The notes: generated from the sequence alone by a model not told the origin. Counted from the first letter of the stretch, positions 46,171 through 58,060 are shown. The stretch is 64,000 nucleotides of DNA from Neoarius graeffei (GCF_027579695.1 NC_083582.1:37921464-37985463); one strand, 5' to 3'. Program-made: numbers and translations.

Positions 46171-47511
46171 CTCACAAATTTATAGAAATTGTGTCCACAC
46201 TTTAGGCCATAATTGGCTTGGGGCAGTCGATAATGGTATCAGGAATCGCAGATATCGCAAACATCACTGTAGTTGGACTCTCAAGTCAAATGATTTAGAT
46301 TTACATGTCTGTCGGAAAGCAAGCCGTCTGGCGCTCTACGCCCAACAAAAATAGTGTGGTGTGTCTCATGTGGGTGTGGTTTTTTTTTTTTTTTGCCAGT
46401 TTTTGTATCCTATGTGAACTTCAGTAACCTGCTGTCTGACTTCGGAGTAGAGCAACAAAACCTCTTTCTCTGGTGTATCTTGGTTTTACTTGTCTGGGCT
46501 TGCCGAACAGATAAAGCTATGAATGTCTTCACTGTCGAACCTTGATCATAACTCGTTATGTTTATTTGCCGTCCTGATTTCAGGCGAGCAGTCCTGACTC
46601 TGTTAATGGGTGGTGTTTTGTTATTTAAACATTTGCAACCAGCTTCTCTTATATATATTTATTTTTCCTCTGGGATGTGTACATAACATGCAGTACTTAT
46701 GTTTGATCACGCCCCTTTCTTTTCCCCCCACCGGCAATTCTGTTGTCAGATTGTTGGGGTACAGTATGGCGATGGCATCGGTCATGCATGTTCTCAAATT
46801 GATTTTCATTTCATGTTGTTTTGGCACGTTGTAATGAATTTGTCTGGAATTTCTGACCGTTGACGTTCATGCTGCCGCTCCCTCTCGACTCGGTGTAGCA
46901 ACAGCATTCATCTTTATCCAAAATTAACTGATTCAATACACCTTGCGTGTTTAAACATCCAACGAACAGGTTTTTCTTCGTTTAGTTCGAAGCTTTTGTT
47001 TCCGTGTTCCCACTGTTTTAATTGTAAACACGTCGATGGTGAATGAGCCGGCAAAATGACTGAGCAGGACGATGGTGTGAATCACTCAACACAATGAGGG
47101 CGTGAGGGAAATGAATCATTGGGCTGAAGTTGCCGTTTCACCATGATGTTATGAAGGTATTGTAGCGGTGTGGGGTTTTTTTTTTTTTTGCTCCACCCAT
47201 AGTAACCACTGTGGCATGGAGTGACTGACAAATGAAGGTAATTAATTTTATGATGAATGAACAGGTTTGTTTCCCTGCTCATGTAAAACCAAGGTATCTT
47301 TTTGGTAATGTAGGTGTGTGTGTGTTTTTTAAAAACACCTCGTGCATTTTTCACCGAACCGTCATCTAAATAATAGAACTGATTCCAGTTTGGTTGGGAG
47401 GGTTGCAACCAACACAATGTTTGGCGTTTCTTCTGTTAAATAAAAGGCATCCGATTTCCGTTTGTCTGAGATTGATGCTTTAAGGTTCTGGGAATGGATG
47501 TTTTAAGATGA
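46171..47511. other. Intronic, no gene
   Basis: AT-rich unique-looking DNA. Nothing recognised beyond T-tracts (46379-46393, 47178-47190). Confidence 0.45.
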
Positions 47512-47597
47512 GGCCAAGAAAAAAAAATTGTTTCCTATTACATCTTGAAAAAAAATAGGGTGGGTAGGTAGGTCTTTTTATTTTATTATTATTATTA

Positions 47598-47635
<38 letters not shown>

Positions 47636-48441
47636 TTTTTTTTTTTTATCACACAAAATACCGGGTAGGTAGTGGGTTGTTTTTTTTTTTTTTTAAATAA
47701 ATTTTAGGTGTGGGTCAAACAGTGGCACATAGTGGGGAAGTGTCATTCTGTGACTCAACCATCCAGAACCAGGCCTAAGAAAACCAGTGAAGCTTGTGGA
47801 ATACAGGATTCGGAGCCCATGGATAAAATATGGAGTGCTCGGACGCTTAAAGGAACTATAAACATAACTACAAATGTTGAACCTTAACTTTTTATTAGGA
47901 ACACTATGTTGTGAACTTGTATGTTTAATATGAATACAAAGAACATCGTGATATCGATACCGCCGTTAGCCTGGGCGCTGTGTGTATACTGTTTTCATGA
48001 CTCGTCCAGCGGAGGAGGATGATGTTCGTAGAGTTCTTTTACAGTTGAAAACTTATAAAATGAACTTATTGTCTTACAATCTTCCGTGTGGTCGCAACCG
48101 ATCACGGTAATCGAGAACACTTCGTTGGCCGCCATGATGCCTAGCGTTGTGTACAACACAAGCCGGAGTTTCCCGGAAAGAGGTCATGACGTCAGATTGA
48201 GGCCGTGAGAAATCAATGAGTGTTTCTTGTCCGATATATGCGTTTTAGAATTAGTCACTTGTCAGATCGACAAAATTATGCAAATCGTAATGCAGATTTT
48301 TTTTTTTTCCCAAAATTTATTGTTGGTCGGCGAAAATACTTTTTTTTTTTTAAAACATCTAACAAAAAAGTCTAGGGTCGGGGCATTTTTTTAAACAGTC
48401 GGTCGGGTAACCGGAAACAATCAATTATTTTTTCTTGGCCT
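47512..48441. mobile_element. MITE with aggccaagaaaaaa ends
   Basis: aggccaagaaaaaaaaattg at the left and the inverse (attattttttcttggcct) at 48441 share about 25 bp including ggaaacaat. The arms contain gggtaggtaggt / gtcggtcgggtaacc. (TTA)n lies at 47573-47633. No target duplication could be fixed. Confidence 0.65.
47573..47633 (+). repeat. (TTA)n microsatellite
   Basis: Impure then pure TTA units inside the MITE. Confidence 0.92.
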
Positions 48442-49164
48442 GAGCAGTGTAGCAGAAGCGTTTGCCCAGTCATTAAGATCATGAGGTCACCGAGAGCGCA
48501 AGGGTGGTAGGGATGGCATTACTGCCTCTCTTCTGTCAGGCAGAGCCACACCAACCAGTAGGTGTCTGGGAGTTCAAGTATGCGGAAGAGGGTTAATGGC
48601 ACAAGTGTGTTCAGGTGCCCTGTGACCTCAGTGAGCGATTTTTAGTGTTGGCCACACGGTCCGCAACCGAATAAAACGAGCACGGACCGGGAAGCAATCT
48701 CCTCGATCGGTTTGCGTGTCCGATTGTTTCAAATAATAAGTGGAGCAAAGGTTATTGTCTTACTGAATCATGGTCATGTTTAATCACATCACCGCCTTAT
48801 TTTCATTCCGCGCATGGACTCCCACCCCACGCGCACACACCGAGGCGGGTACCCGATCATAGAGCCTTATTATTTTCAATCTATGAATTGATTTAGCATG
48901 TCGTCATTCTGATTTTGGTAGGAAATCATCTGCTCCGTCTATGTTCATGACAGTTTTTGCATGATGTCTCTAGAGAGGTCTGGATTCATATTGCCATCAT
49001 CCAAAAAGCACTCAAGCTTTCCTGACAAGCAGAAACATGAATCTGAGGCAGAAAGAGAATGGGGTTTGTCTCCGTGATCAGCTAGATCAGAGGTTATTAT
49101 CCATTCCATAGCAAGTCAAATGATAACGGACCCAAAAACTGTCTTATGTTAATATCAAACCAGG
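48442..49164. other. Intronic, no gene
   Basis: Unique-looking DNA. Nothing recognised. Confidence 0.45.
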
Positions 49165-49860
49165 CTTTCATCTAAACCGGGGAACAGGGGCGCTGTGCCC
49201 TCTTACCGAAATGCCAGTTGAACCCCAAGTCACACTTGGGCCATGCACTTGTATGCTACTGCACAACATGCAGTCTTTCTCAAAACGATCTTTTCTCTGT
49301 GAAAACGTCCCAGCAACACCACGTGACAATGTGTCTGATCATCAAATACGTTATAATTACTCCAAAAATATTCCAATCATAGTAGATACACCGCCAGACG
49401 GTGCAAAAACGATCCGAGTTGGCGTTTTCCAGACTGAGGCGCCATGTTGTTTAGTTGTTTACTTGTCACGGCTGCTCTCGCGAGATTTGACATGGTTTAC
49501 ATACAAGGTCAGCTGACTTGTAGAGCGAGATTTCTCGAGACTGAATGACCTTTCACCCACCGGCGCGGGAGCTTTTGACAGAAGTAGTTTGCGAGTTTTT
49601 GTTGACACTTGGGCATTTAAAGATGTCATCCCGCGGCACGAAACGGAAGAAAGCCAAAGACTGTCCAGGGCAGATGATGATTACTTCTTTCTTTTTCAAT
49701 GTTGACAGACAATTTGTTAGAATTTCCCTCTCAGATAGCCTCAGAATGTCCCATTGTAGCCTCAGTTTTTCAAAGGCTTCGCACGGTGGAGGGGGGGACC
49801 CCCCTCTCCGCTTCACTCCCTCGCCATGGTGAGCGCCCTCGTATTAAATTTTTCTAGAAA
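49165..49860 (+). mobile_element. Possible DNA-transposon remnant
   Basis: The ORF from ATG 49623 reads MSSRGTKRKKAKDCPGQMM followed by ITSFFF, a basic, F-rich start seen in transposase N-termini of ZMYM/hAT-like proteins. gggcgct motifs lie near both limits, but boundaries and class are uncertain. Confidence 0.3.
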
Positions 49861-49979
49861 AAACCCTGCAAACAACACCCAAGTCCCCATATAGACCTCT
49901 TGCAGTCACGTGACCGAATCCCGGCTGGAATGTAAACAGCCGCCATCTTGTCGGTCAGCAACACAGCTGAATATAATTG

Positions 49980-50291
49980 ACGGACTACACGGCTCATTTT
50001 TCTAATGAACAGATAACTAGATATACGTCTAAAATAAACGACCTACAGATTAGTGACCCTTATCGATTACCGGACGTAGTTTTCATGACCGTGTCAGTGG
50101 ATATTGAACTGCCAGGGGTGGAATACCCAGATGTGTATAATTACCTCATTAACTTTCCTTCGCTGTTCAGTGGTGAAGCACTGCGTGCTTATAAATCTCT
50201 GGACAGTTATCTTTACAGAAATTCAGGATTTGTCAGCCGCCCTCAGATGTGGCATCTTGTAAACAAGAAAATAACAATCCTCATTGGACGG
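49980..50291 (+). CDS. DPY/YKSL-domain exon in element B
   Basis: The open exon reads TDYTAHFSNEQITRYTSKIN, SDPYRLPD, VEYPDVYNYLINFPSLFS and LRAYKSLDSYLYRNSGFV, ending ILIGR at GTAAGT (50292). It has no ATG at the start (element A's methionine is lost), so it may depend on an upstream exon. Sequence and splice phase match 45751-46077. Confidence 0.6.
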
Positions 50292-50392
50292 GTAAGTCAC
50301 TTAAGTATTGAGTACTAGTACTAATACTAGATATATCAGTAGTATCTAGTATAGCACTGACCAGCCGATTATAGAATAGAATAAGGTAATTC

Positions 50393-50745
50393 CAGCTGTA
50401 ATTCCAAATCGTCCGTCTTGTCTACCATGGATCTGACGTTGGAGAGGTAGAGGCTTGGCAGTGGAGGTTTGAGTGGCTGTTTTCTGAGCTTAGTCAACAG
50501 GCCGGCTCTGCAGCCTCGCTTTTGCTTCCTCTCCCAACGCCGCCTCCTTCGCCTGTCAGACCCGATAACAATTCACGGAGACCCCGCTGGTCTCGCTATC
50601 TCGTCCGGAATGTTGCGCAGGTGATGGAAATCGCTACAAACAGTCATTTTCTGCTGGAAACCCATGTCCAGTAAGTCCATACGGTTGTAGTGGATATTGA
50701 AGTCCGGTACAGACGAACAACACGCAGAAATACACACAAACATAA
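50393..50745 (-). pseudogene. LINE ORF2 N-terminal fragment inside element B
   Basis: Minus-strand MDLLDMGFQQKMTVCSDFHH + NIPDEIARPAGSP matches element A. The PPLPSL segment follows but with additional frame changes. Confidence 0.6.
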
Positions 50746-51180
50746 ACATGCACAGGTAGGGAGAGCTTGTAGCTGCAGCATCCCCATCATGCGCCGCCAT
50801 ATCCACTATTATGGTTGAATATTTTATATTATCAGTTAGATCAAGTATCAGTAGTCTATCACTATTGGTGTATATATGGTATACCTGATAGCAGGAATCC
50901 ATTTTGCACGCCGGTCAGGGTCCTGTGGCAGCCTACTGTCAAGTGTATGTGAGCATCATGGGTTTCCCGCACTTGAAAGGGAAGGACTCGGACACAGGAT
51001 TCCACTCGTCTTATGTTTTATTGATTTTCAGTGGAGTTGACGTTGTAGTAGAATTGTATATAGTTGGGTTTTCCAGAAGAAAAGGTAGAAGTAGAAGGCG
51101 GTAATATGTCGTTTGACCGACAAGATGACGTCTGTTTACAATCTGGATCGGCTGTGACGTCACATGCAAGTGGTCTATAT

Positions 51181-51763
51181 CCATATATGGTTTCCTAGTT
51201 AAGTGTGCATCCAGTGACGTGCACCGTGCCGTTATCTAAAGGCTGCAGTGAACACCATGAAGCACATGCACCACCACACCCGTTACTGTTAGAATCTGGG
51301 AATGTTACAAGCCGGGTAGCATCTCATCACATTCATACAAACGTGTACATAAAATTCTTGGGTTTCACGTGACCTCACATCCACTTCATTAGTTATTCAA
51401 AACTTTAGCTGGTGGTCTACCAAAGCTCAGTTGACAAAGCGTTTGTACGGAGAAGGTGCATTGCTCGCATGAAAAATGCCTTACGCTTGTGTTTGAAGTT
51501 GTTCAACTCGATCAAACTGTGAAACTAAGTTTCTTCAGGATTCTCCTTCAACTAATAAAATAAAGGGTGAACGAACACAGGATTTCACAAAAAGACGTAG
51601 AGAAAGGTGGCTTTTGAACCTCTCACTGAAATCGAAGGGAGCCGAGTTGAAGCACACTCGAGTTTACAGTGATCGCTTGGTGAAAGGTTTGTATCCCTCT
51701 CAGCTCTGGTGTTAATGCTTTTCTTGCTGTGTGTCGTTATTTTACAGGTTTTTTTTTTTTAAG
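51181..51763. other. Intronic, no gene
   Basis: Unique-looking DNA. Nothing recognised. Confidence 0.45.
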
Positions 51764-51771
51764 TCACGAAG

Positions 51772-52146
51772 TGGGGCGGCACGGTGGTGTAGTGGTTAGC
51801 GCTGTCGCCTCACAGCAAGAAGGTCCGGGTTCGAGCCCCGTGGCCGGCGAGGGCCTTTCTGTGTGGAGTTTGCATGTTCTCCCCGTGTCCGCGTGGGTTT
51901 CCTCCGGGTGCTCCGGTTTCCCCCACAGTCCAAAGACATGCAGGTTAGGTTAACTGGTGACTCTAAATTGAGCGTAGGTGTGAATGTGAGTGTGAATGGT
52001 TGTCTGTGTCTATGTGTCAGCCCTGTGATGACCTGGCGACTTGTCCAGGGTGTACCCCGCCTTTCGCCCGTAGTCAGCTGGGATAGGCTCCAGCTTGCCT
52101 GCGACCCTGTAGGACAGGATAAAGCGGCTAGAGATAATGAGATGAG
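51772..52146 (+). mobile_element. tRNA-derived SINE, copy 4, with clear target duplication
   Basis: It is flanked by TCACGAAG at 51764-51771 and 52147-52154. Head, A-box, B-box and gatgag tail are as in the other copies. This is the clearest evidence in the window that the family is retrotransposed. Confidence 0.94.
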
Positions 52147-52439
52147 TCACGAAGCGCCAAAGTCCCCAGCTGTTGTTTTGTCTACTCCTTACCAAGTCTA
52201 TATGCATGAAGGTCGCAACAAAATTCTTCCCCAGCCGTGATCACTTCTCCGTCTTGTTTAACTAAGCTCCAGGTCTTTAAAGGGGTTTCTGATGATCTTT
52301 GTGAATGATTTAGCTGAGAGATAAGAGCCAACACAAGTGAGAGTCAAGTCAACTGTTTGTTTACACTTCAACTTGCAGTGCTTCGTAGTAAAGATGCAAA
52401 CGAAAAGCTTTTTTTTTTTTTTTTTTTAAATATCCTTAC

Positions 52440-52691
52440 ACGGGCAAAAACGATCCAGGATTCATTCGGTAGCGACCTGATAGCGAGGTCCTTTACCCAG
52501 CCACATACAAAAAAGTCATAAGCCTCCATACTCTTCCACGCTTTCATGTGTTTTGCGGTGTAGAAGGACGTCTGCAACACCAGATAGTTCGAGATGTCGG
52601 GGAACTCGACTGAAGGGTCGTTTTTGAGATCGTATGACAAATCCTTCTTTCCCAGACTGTACGGGTCGATTCCATTGCACATAGCAATCTT
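52440..52691 (-). CDS. DPY/YKSL-domain exon, third family member
   Basis: The minus-strand exon is bounded by a plausible acceptor (tattcag, ending at 52692) and a GTAAGG donor (52434-52439), 84 codons, phase 0 at the 3' end after IVFAR. It contains GIDPYSLGKKDLSYDLKNDP, VEFPDISNYLVLQTSFYT, KAWKSMEAYDFFVCGWVKDL. It is closest to the broken copy at 25699 and more distant from those in elements A and B, yet its 3' splice position is the same. This suggests a multi-exon transposon protein; the parent boundaries were not found. Confidence 0.6.
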
Positions 52692-52746
52692 CTGAATAGA
52701 TCTAAAGCCGGCAGTGGCTTCTAGATTACGAGCATACTCACTCTAA

Positions 52747-53238
52747 GGGGCTCTGCATGCTCTTGCGACAAGGCTTTCGCAGATAGCTTTTCGCAGACAG
52801 TTGTAATTTATTGTTGAGCGGGGAGTGATAGGCGTGCGCGATGTTGTTCACTGCCACAACGCAAGGGGTTGCGAAGTCGGGAAATCGCTAGGAGTAGTTG
52901 GTGGGTGTGGTTAGTGGAGTGTTTATCCTCCGGTTACTTATAATGACTAGAACTGGAGTCGTATAGATGTATGTACTTCCTCGATCAACCGCTCTTCGTG
53001 CTGCTCCATCTTCGCTCGTGTTTTTAAAAATGGCGGTCGTGAAAACAAACCAAACCAGGAAAGTAGGGAAGCGGAAGTGCGTGTACAGCGGATGTAGAGT
53101 GGACCAATCGGAGCCCTCTTGTCTGCGACGCTGTCTGCGGTGGTCACAATTTTTGGGAGGTGCGCGCAGAGCGTCTGCGAAGGGGGGTGCTTCGCAGACG
53201 CCATCTGCGAGGACTGGGTTGTCAGCATAAATTGGCCT
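52747..53238 (+). mobile_element. PIF/Harbinger-like MITE, copy c
   Basis: The ends ggggctctgcatgct / agcataaattggcct are flanked by TAA (52744-52746) and CAA (53239-53241). The interior is as in copy a, including the ORF start at 53031 (KTNQTRKVGKRK, CVYSGCRVDQSEP). Confidence 0.7.
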
Positions 53239-53241
53239 CAA

Positions 53242-54181
53242 GTTATCGCTAGTTGTTTGCACGACGGCAGCCGTTTTGGTTTGCTAGACCACCAGCTGTT
53301 TTAGCAGAAGTGAAATCGCTAAGAAAAGTCACATGACTGAAACCCAAGACTACCCATGGCACACTCATGCACTTTTCTACAACAGAGGGAAAATTTAAAC
53401 AGTTATGGCCAGAATAAGTAACCTAAAATGAGACATCATGCATGGAAAAATATTTAACATTTTTAACATAACCATGAAAATGATTGATCGATCATCTGTC
53501 GGGGCAGAGAGCAGCTAGTTACTGTCAGGACCAGCTGCTTTTCAGACACTCAGATGGACCCTGTGTGACACAGCTGGAGCAGCAGTTTGAAAAGATATGT
53601 TGGTGAGGTTTGTGTATCTCAGAGGAAACGTGCTAGCTTTGAGCCTCAGTGGGTAAAACGTTGCCAATGGGGTAAAGCCCTGGCTGGCAGTGTAAGTGGC
53701 ACCTGACTAGCATTATGCACTCCTTAGACTCAAAGGACTCACGTTCTTGTTGCTACGGTAACGCTGTCTCTAAACGCTCTTTACACATGTATGCTTTTGG
53801 TCCGAATCCTGTAACAAGCATGTAAAGAGAGGGCAGGATCTGCAACCGGAATGACTTCATTCAGAGAAGTGAAAATCTTTTCCGACTGGCGAGCGTACTG
53901 CTTGTTGCGCTGTCTTTTTTTTTTTTTCTCCTCTTCCCCTGTAGGAAGTGAACGAGAATGAAATCAAGTCCAAACGTGTCATTGTGTAACTGTGAGATGA
54001 CCAAATCCTTGGGTGGCAAAGTGTTGTTCAAACCTCCCTTTGTTCAGATGCCATGCAGGTGGAATACGTTCTCGATGAAGTCGATGGTCAAATGAGTGAG
54101 GGGGAGAGATACCTGGTTCCCGGAGCTAACATGTTAAAGCAAGAAGCGGTTCCACAAACATTAAAATTGCAGGTTGGAAGT

Positions 54182-54184
<3 letters not shown>
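53242..54184. other. Intronic, no gene
   Basis: Unique-looking DNA. Nothing recognised. Confidence 0.45.

Positions 54185-54214
<30 letters not shown>
54185..54214 (+). repeat. (AG)15 microsatellite
   Basis: Uninterrupted AG dinucleotides. Confidence 0.93.
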
Positions 54215-54219
<5 letters not shown>

Positions 54220-54347
54220 ACACGCACTGGAAGCCAAGCACCATTCCTGGAACCCTGCAGCTCTGTTTCTATAGCAACAGCAAAATAAACCGCTGCCAAG
54301 GTGGATCTGTGGCTGTGGGCCATGAGAGAGAAGACGGGCGGGGGACG

Positions 54348-54379
<32 letters not shown>
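54348..54379 (+). repeat. Homopolymer (C)32
   Basis: A long pure C tract. The length should be treated as approximate. Confidence 0.9.
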
Positions 54380-55243
54380 ATATGCATCTGAGCTCGGTAC
54401 ATTCGCTCCAGCAAGTGCCACGAGGTCTCCCAGGCAGTTTGGAAAACATTTATTTCGTAACGTGTATTCAAAGCTTCTCAAGTCCTGTTTTGCGATTTCA
54501 TCATGAGCTTTCTCGAGCCAACTTCAACAGCATGAAGAAGCCGTTTCTTCAGGAACACGAGCACGTATTCGTGTTCATCGTTCATTACGCTCATTTTTAG
54601 ATAATGTTTTTAGCTTGCAGTATTTTAATTGGGATTGGAGTACAGGGGTTTTCTTACACACCAGAATTAATGCACATGGGCCAGCGAGGTTCATGAGGTC
54701 CTTTTGCATCTAATTACGGTTATTTTATAAATAACTGACAGGGCAGTGTTTTTAGATCGTGCTGATGTGCCAGGTATATTTCTGGTAGTGGTGTTGCTGA
54801 GTAGGGTATTAGGCAGAAAAAGAAATTTACCAGTCAAAAATAATATTTTATATAATCCTGATAAGCGCCGCAGGTGCGAAGACGAGCGCCGCAGGCGCGA
54901 AGTCCCTCTAGGGGGGTCTGGGGGCATGCCCCCCCAGAAAATTTTTGAAATTTAGACTTCATTTCCTGCATTCTAGGACATTTTCAGGGTGAAATGGCGT
55001 GTAATTTTTGATCAGAAATATTGCATATTTTTACTTTGTATTTTTTTCAGTTTCACTCCTGAATGTATCAGATGTATGTATGGTGTTTGATTTGGTAACA
55101 AAAGTGAAAAGAAAATAAACAACAATGAATTGTATATAATCTTTTGATCTAGTTACAGTATTTAATAAAAAAAAAAACCCAACAGTATTCTATTTTACCA
55201 TACCCCAATGAACCCCCCTTGTTAATCAATGTATCACACATAC

Positions 55244-55315
55244 CTTTTCTGTCTTTTTGTGGAAAAACGAATCAGTTTTTGTCACATTCAATTTGGGGCG
55301 TTTGTTGGGATTCAT
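55244..55315 (-). CDS. First-exon remnant of the hAT-like C family
   Basis: The ATG at 55313-55315 starts MNPNKRPKLNVTKTDSFFHK, 24 codons up to a GTATGT donor (55238-55243). The short, basic, F-containing N-terminus resembles transposase start exons. The rest of the protein is missing from the element. Confidence 0.45.
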
Positions 55316-55562
55316 CTTGATCCAGAAGAGTGAGTCAGCAAAAAAAAATGCGGTTCTCCCGCCAAGAAAGAGGAAACTACAACGCAGGGTGTTTGGCAAT
55401 TTTCGACCAATCAGAATTCGCGATTTATTCAGTCCGCATGTTACAAGATTCAGTGCGGGCCAAAATGGCGGAAACGATGAAATATTCTGATTTTTCATTT
55501 CAAGTTTTCAGTATTTTTCGTATTAAACTGTGTTTCTTACGATTTGTAAATGATGGCGGAAC

Positions 55563-55914
55563 CACACACGGACTGGCCATCGGGAGTAGCGGGAGTTTTC
55601 CCAGTGGGCCGGTGGTTCAGTGTGGGCCAGCGGAGAAAAAAAAAAAAAGACAGTTGCGCGCTGGCCTTTAATATGATAAGCAATGTTAACAGTTTCTTTA
55701 ACAAACTGTTAACATTGCTTATCATATTAAAGGCCAGCGCGCAACTGTAATAAGCAATGTTAACAGTTTGTTAAAGAAACTGTTAACATTGCTTATCATA
55801 TTAAAGGCCAGCGCGCAACTGTTTTTTTTTTTTTTTTTTTTCTCCGCCGGCCCACGCTGAACCACCAGCCCACCGGGAAAACTCCCGCTACTCCCGATGG
55901 CCAGTCCGTGTGTG
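55563..55914. mobile_element. Fold-back hAT-like MITE nested in C1 (two hairpins)
   Basis: The 8-bp duplication GGCGGAAC lies at 55555-55562 and 55915-55922. The ends are cacacacggactggcc and its inverse. The core (about 55650-55820) is hairpin units built from gcgcgctggcctttaatatg arms around gttaacagtttctttaac. A-tract and T-tract face each other. The same insertion is present in C2, so it predates duplication of the C element. Confidence 0.9.
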
Positions 55915-56087
55915 GGCGGAACATAACTGGATTTATCGGATGACATGTGGGAGTATTCATGTGCGAAAATTTTCGGCATTATCGTCCGTTTCAGTATCCG
56001 TCTGTGTGTATACTTGCCCGTTGAAATCGGCAATTGCCCGTCAAATTTACGGGTGGACGGGTCTCTGCCTAATACCTTATTGCTGAG

Positions 56088-56578
56088 TCAAGCGCGCACA
56101 CTCTGCGTCTTCCGAGTTTAGCAGTTTAACATCGAGCCACTGTAGGCAGGACATGACTACCACCTTGCTTTACTCAAATCAACCACATTCTGAAAGTTAA
56201 AAAAAAATGGTGGGGGGGCTACGCTACTCAAAATCCGTTTGAAGAATATTACACTTGAGGCGCTGTAAAAAATAAATAAAAATTAAAAAAAAAAAATTCT
56301 AAGGGCGCTATCATTAGGCAGGGGATGTCTAGGCTTGATTCCTAGCTAAAGTGAACAGAGTGTCGACTTTTTTTTTTCTCTGTGTTCCAGGCTTTTATTC
56401 ATCTGTCAGCACTACATTGATTAGTGCTCCCGGTCCCAAACACCTCGTCTCTTTCATCATCTGCACCTCGATTCGATCCGTTATGATTACCGCTCACCCC
56501 TGTGTTTCACTCCCTTCATTTCTTTCTTTTCAGGCCAATGTTTTACACCCGTGCCAAGGAAAAAGCAAGTTTATACTG

Positions 56579-56615
<37 letters not shown>

Positions 56616-57619
56616 GTGACTGCAAATAAAGTTCCAGCGAAAGCAAAGAAGGAAGAAAAATCACGTTTTAAAGATTTCAGTCCCACCTCGACGTTTATAA
56701 CTTTTTTTTTTTTTTAAATCTACTTCTGGAAAAGCATCACTGCCAAATTGTAAAGATTTAACTTTTTGCAACAGGAAATGAGTTCTTCTTTTGATTAAAC
56801 CCTTCAGCGTGTTAAAGCTCGATGCGCTGTCATCGGTTATGGAGTGTTAGCGCACACTTCTCTGGTTTGAGATCAGTGTCGTGGACATTTTGGCCATCAG
56901 GGTCTGATTACAAACTGAATTATTACAGCTTGTGTCCATTTGCCATGCCGTCTCCATAGCGATCAAACGCCTCGATTAGAGCGTGTGGAAATCCAACTTG
57001 CCTCGTAAGGCTGTAAGGATTGCCCAATGTGCTGCTCTGCGTTTTTCTCCTTCGCTGTAGCTTGTAGCATTTGCACCATGACTGCGATTCTTTCTATCAT
57101 CCGTGTGTTTTACGGTTTTTAACGGTATTTTAATATACACCAGGAAGTTTATGTAGCATGAGAATATGAAATAATAGGTTTATGCTGTAATCACCAACAG
57201 AGATTTCTCTATCGGGCCATCAGTAATAATTAACATTTCCTGTCCAGCTGTTGCTCGATCCTTTTTAGAAAAAAAAAAATAAATGGTTTGCGGGTGCAGC
57301 AGGGGAAACTGCGTATGGAATGATAAATTTCCTTAGCATCATTTAGCAATTAAGTGGGAGGGTGGGGCAGAGGGGCTGCTTTCTCTGGTAGGTTCCACCG
57401 CGCGTTATTCCGCAGGCTCGGCTGCAAATTTGGCAGAGTGGAACGCAATAAATGAGACTCAGCTGAGAATTGCAGCGTCCAGATTGAAAGGCTGGCTCCA
57501 GGTCCATCTGCTCTCTGATCAGCGGAACCCACACCACACTGACATGTTGGGCGTTTTACGTGATTTATCCCGTGTCTTTTTGTTTCTGGTTGAGAGCACA
57601 GTGTGCGTGTTTTGGCTGC
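56088..57619. other. Intronic, no gene
   Basis: Unique-looking DNA with a (GT)18 tract and T/A tracts. Nothing recognised. Confidence 0.45.
56579..56614 (+). repeat. (GT)18 microsatellite
   Basis: Uninterrupted GT dinucleotides. Confidence 0.95.
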
Positions 57620-58060
57620 TGCTTCTCACCAGAGCTTTTTTTTATTTTTCTCCCCCCCCTTTTGTTTTTCTTTTTGTGATTTGTATGATTTGATGTTTGT
57701 TCTTTTGTTTGAATGTTTTGTCCGCCGCGTAGCTCGAGACCCGGTTTTGGGTGTCGGTTCTCTTCAGGTCTTGGTCCGCTGTGGGTGATGCCTGTGCTCC
57801 TCGCTATGGGTTGCAGTGAGCTCGGTGCTCTTTTTAACATCGGGGGTTGTTTAGAGCCCTGTGCGGCGGCGCTTCTGTGTTTGGAGCGCTGTTCAGAGTG
57901 ATGCTGCCCGGTGGCATTGTGGTGGCTGTGCAGGCGGTGTGAGATATACCTTCGTGCATCTTTTGGTGGAATTGTGGTCAGCTATGCTGCTGGAATTACA
58001 TTCTGACCCCCTTTTGGTGGACTTTTTGGTAATTGTAAAGCAACCTTGGGTGAGAGAGAG
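57620..58060 (-). mobile_element. Retroposon-like repeat R, copy 2
   Basis: Reverse-orientation counterpart of 42839-43400, with its T-rich end at 57620-57670 and the cccaaggttgctttacaatt end at 58030-58050. Confidence 0.6.

Larger units (their letters stand above)
49889..51180. mobile_element. Chimeric TIR element B, inverted relative to element A
   Basis: The ends atatagacctcttgcagtca and inverse (tgcaagtggtctatat) match element A with a few changes. It carries the same two coding remnants with orientations swapped relative to the chromosome. It is longer than A, with extra sequence at about 50760-50910. Confidence 0.75.
54802..56079 (-). mobile_element. hAT-like element C1, 1278 bp
   Basis: The 8-bp duplication TTGCTGAG lies at 54794-54801 and 56080-56087. 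The 16-bp ends are tagggtattaggcaga and its inverse (one mismatch). It is nearly identical to 62069-63417 in opposite orientation, including an exon-like piece and a nested fold-back MITE. Confidence 0.93.

Noticed and set aside
54174-54600. ORFs with poly-Pro or poly-Gly stretches.
   Set aside because: They are translations of the C32 homopolymer and AG microsatellite.
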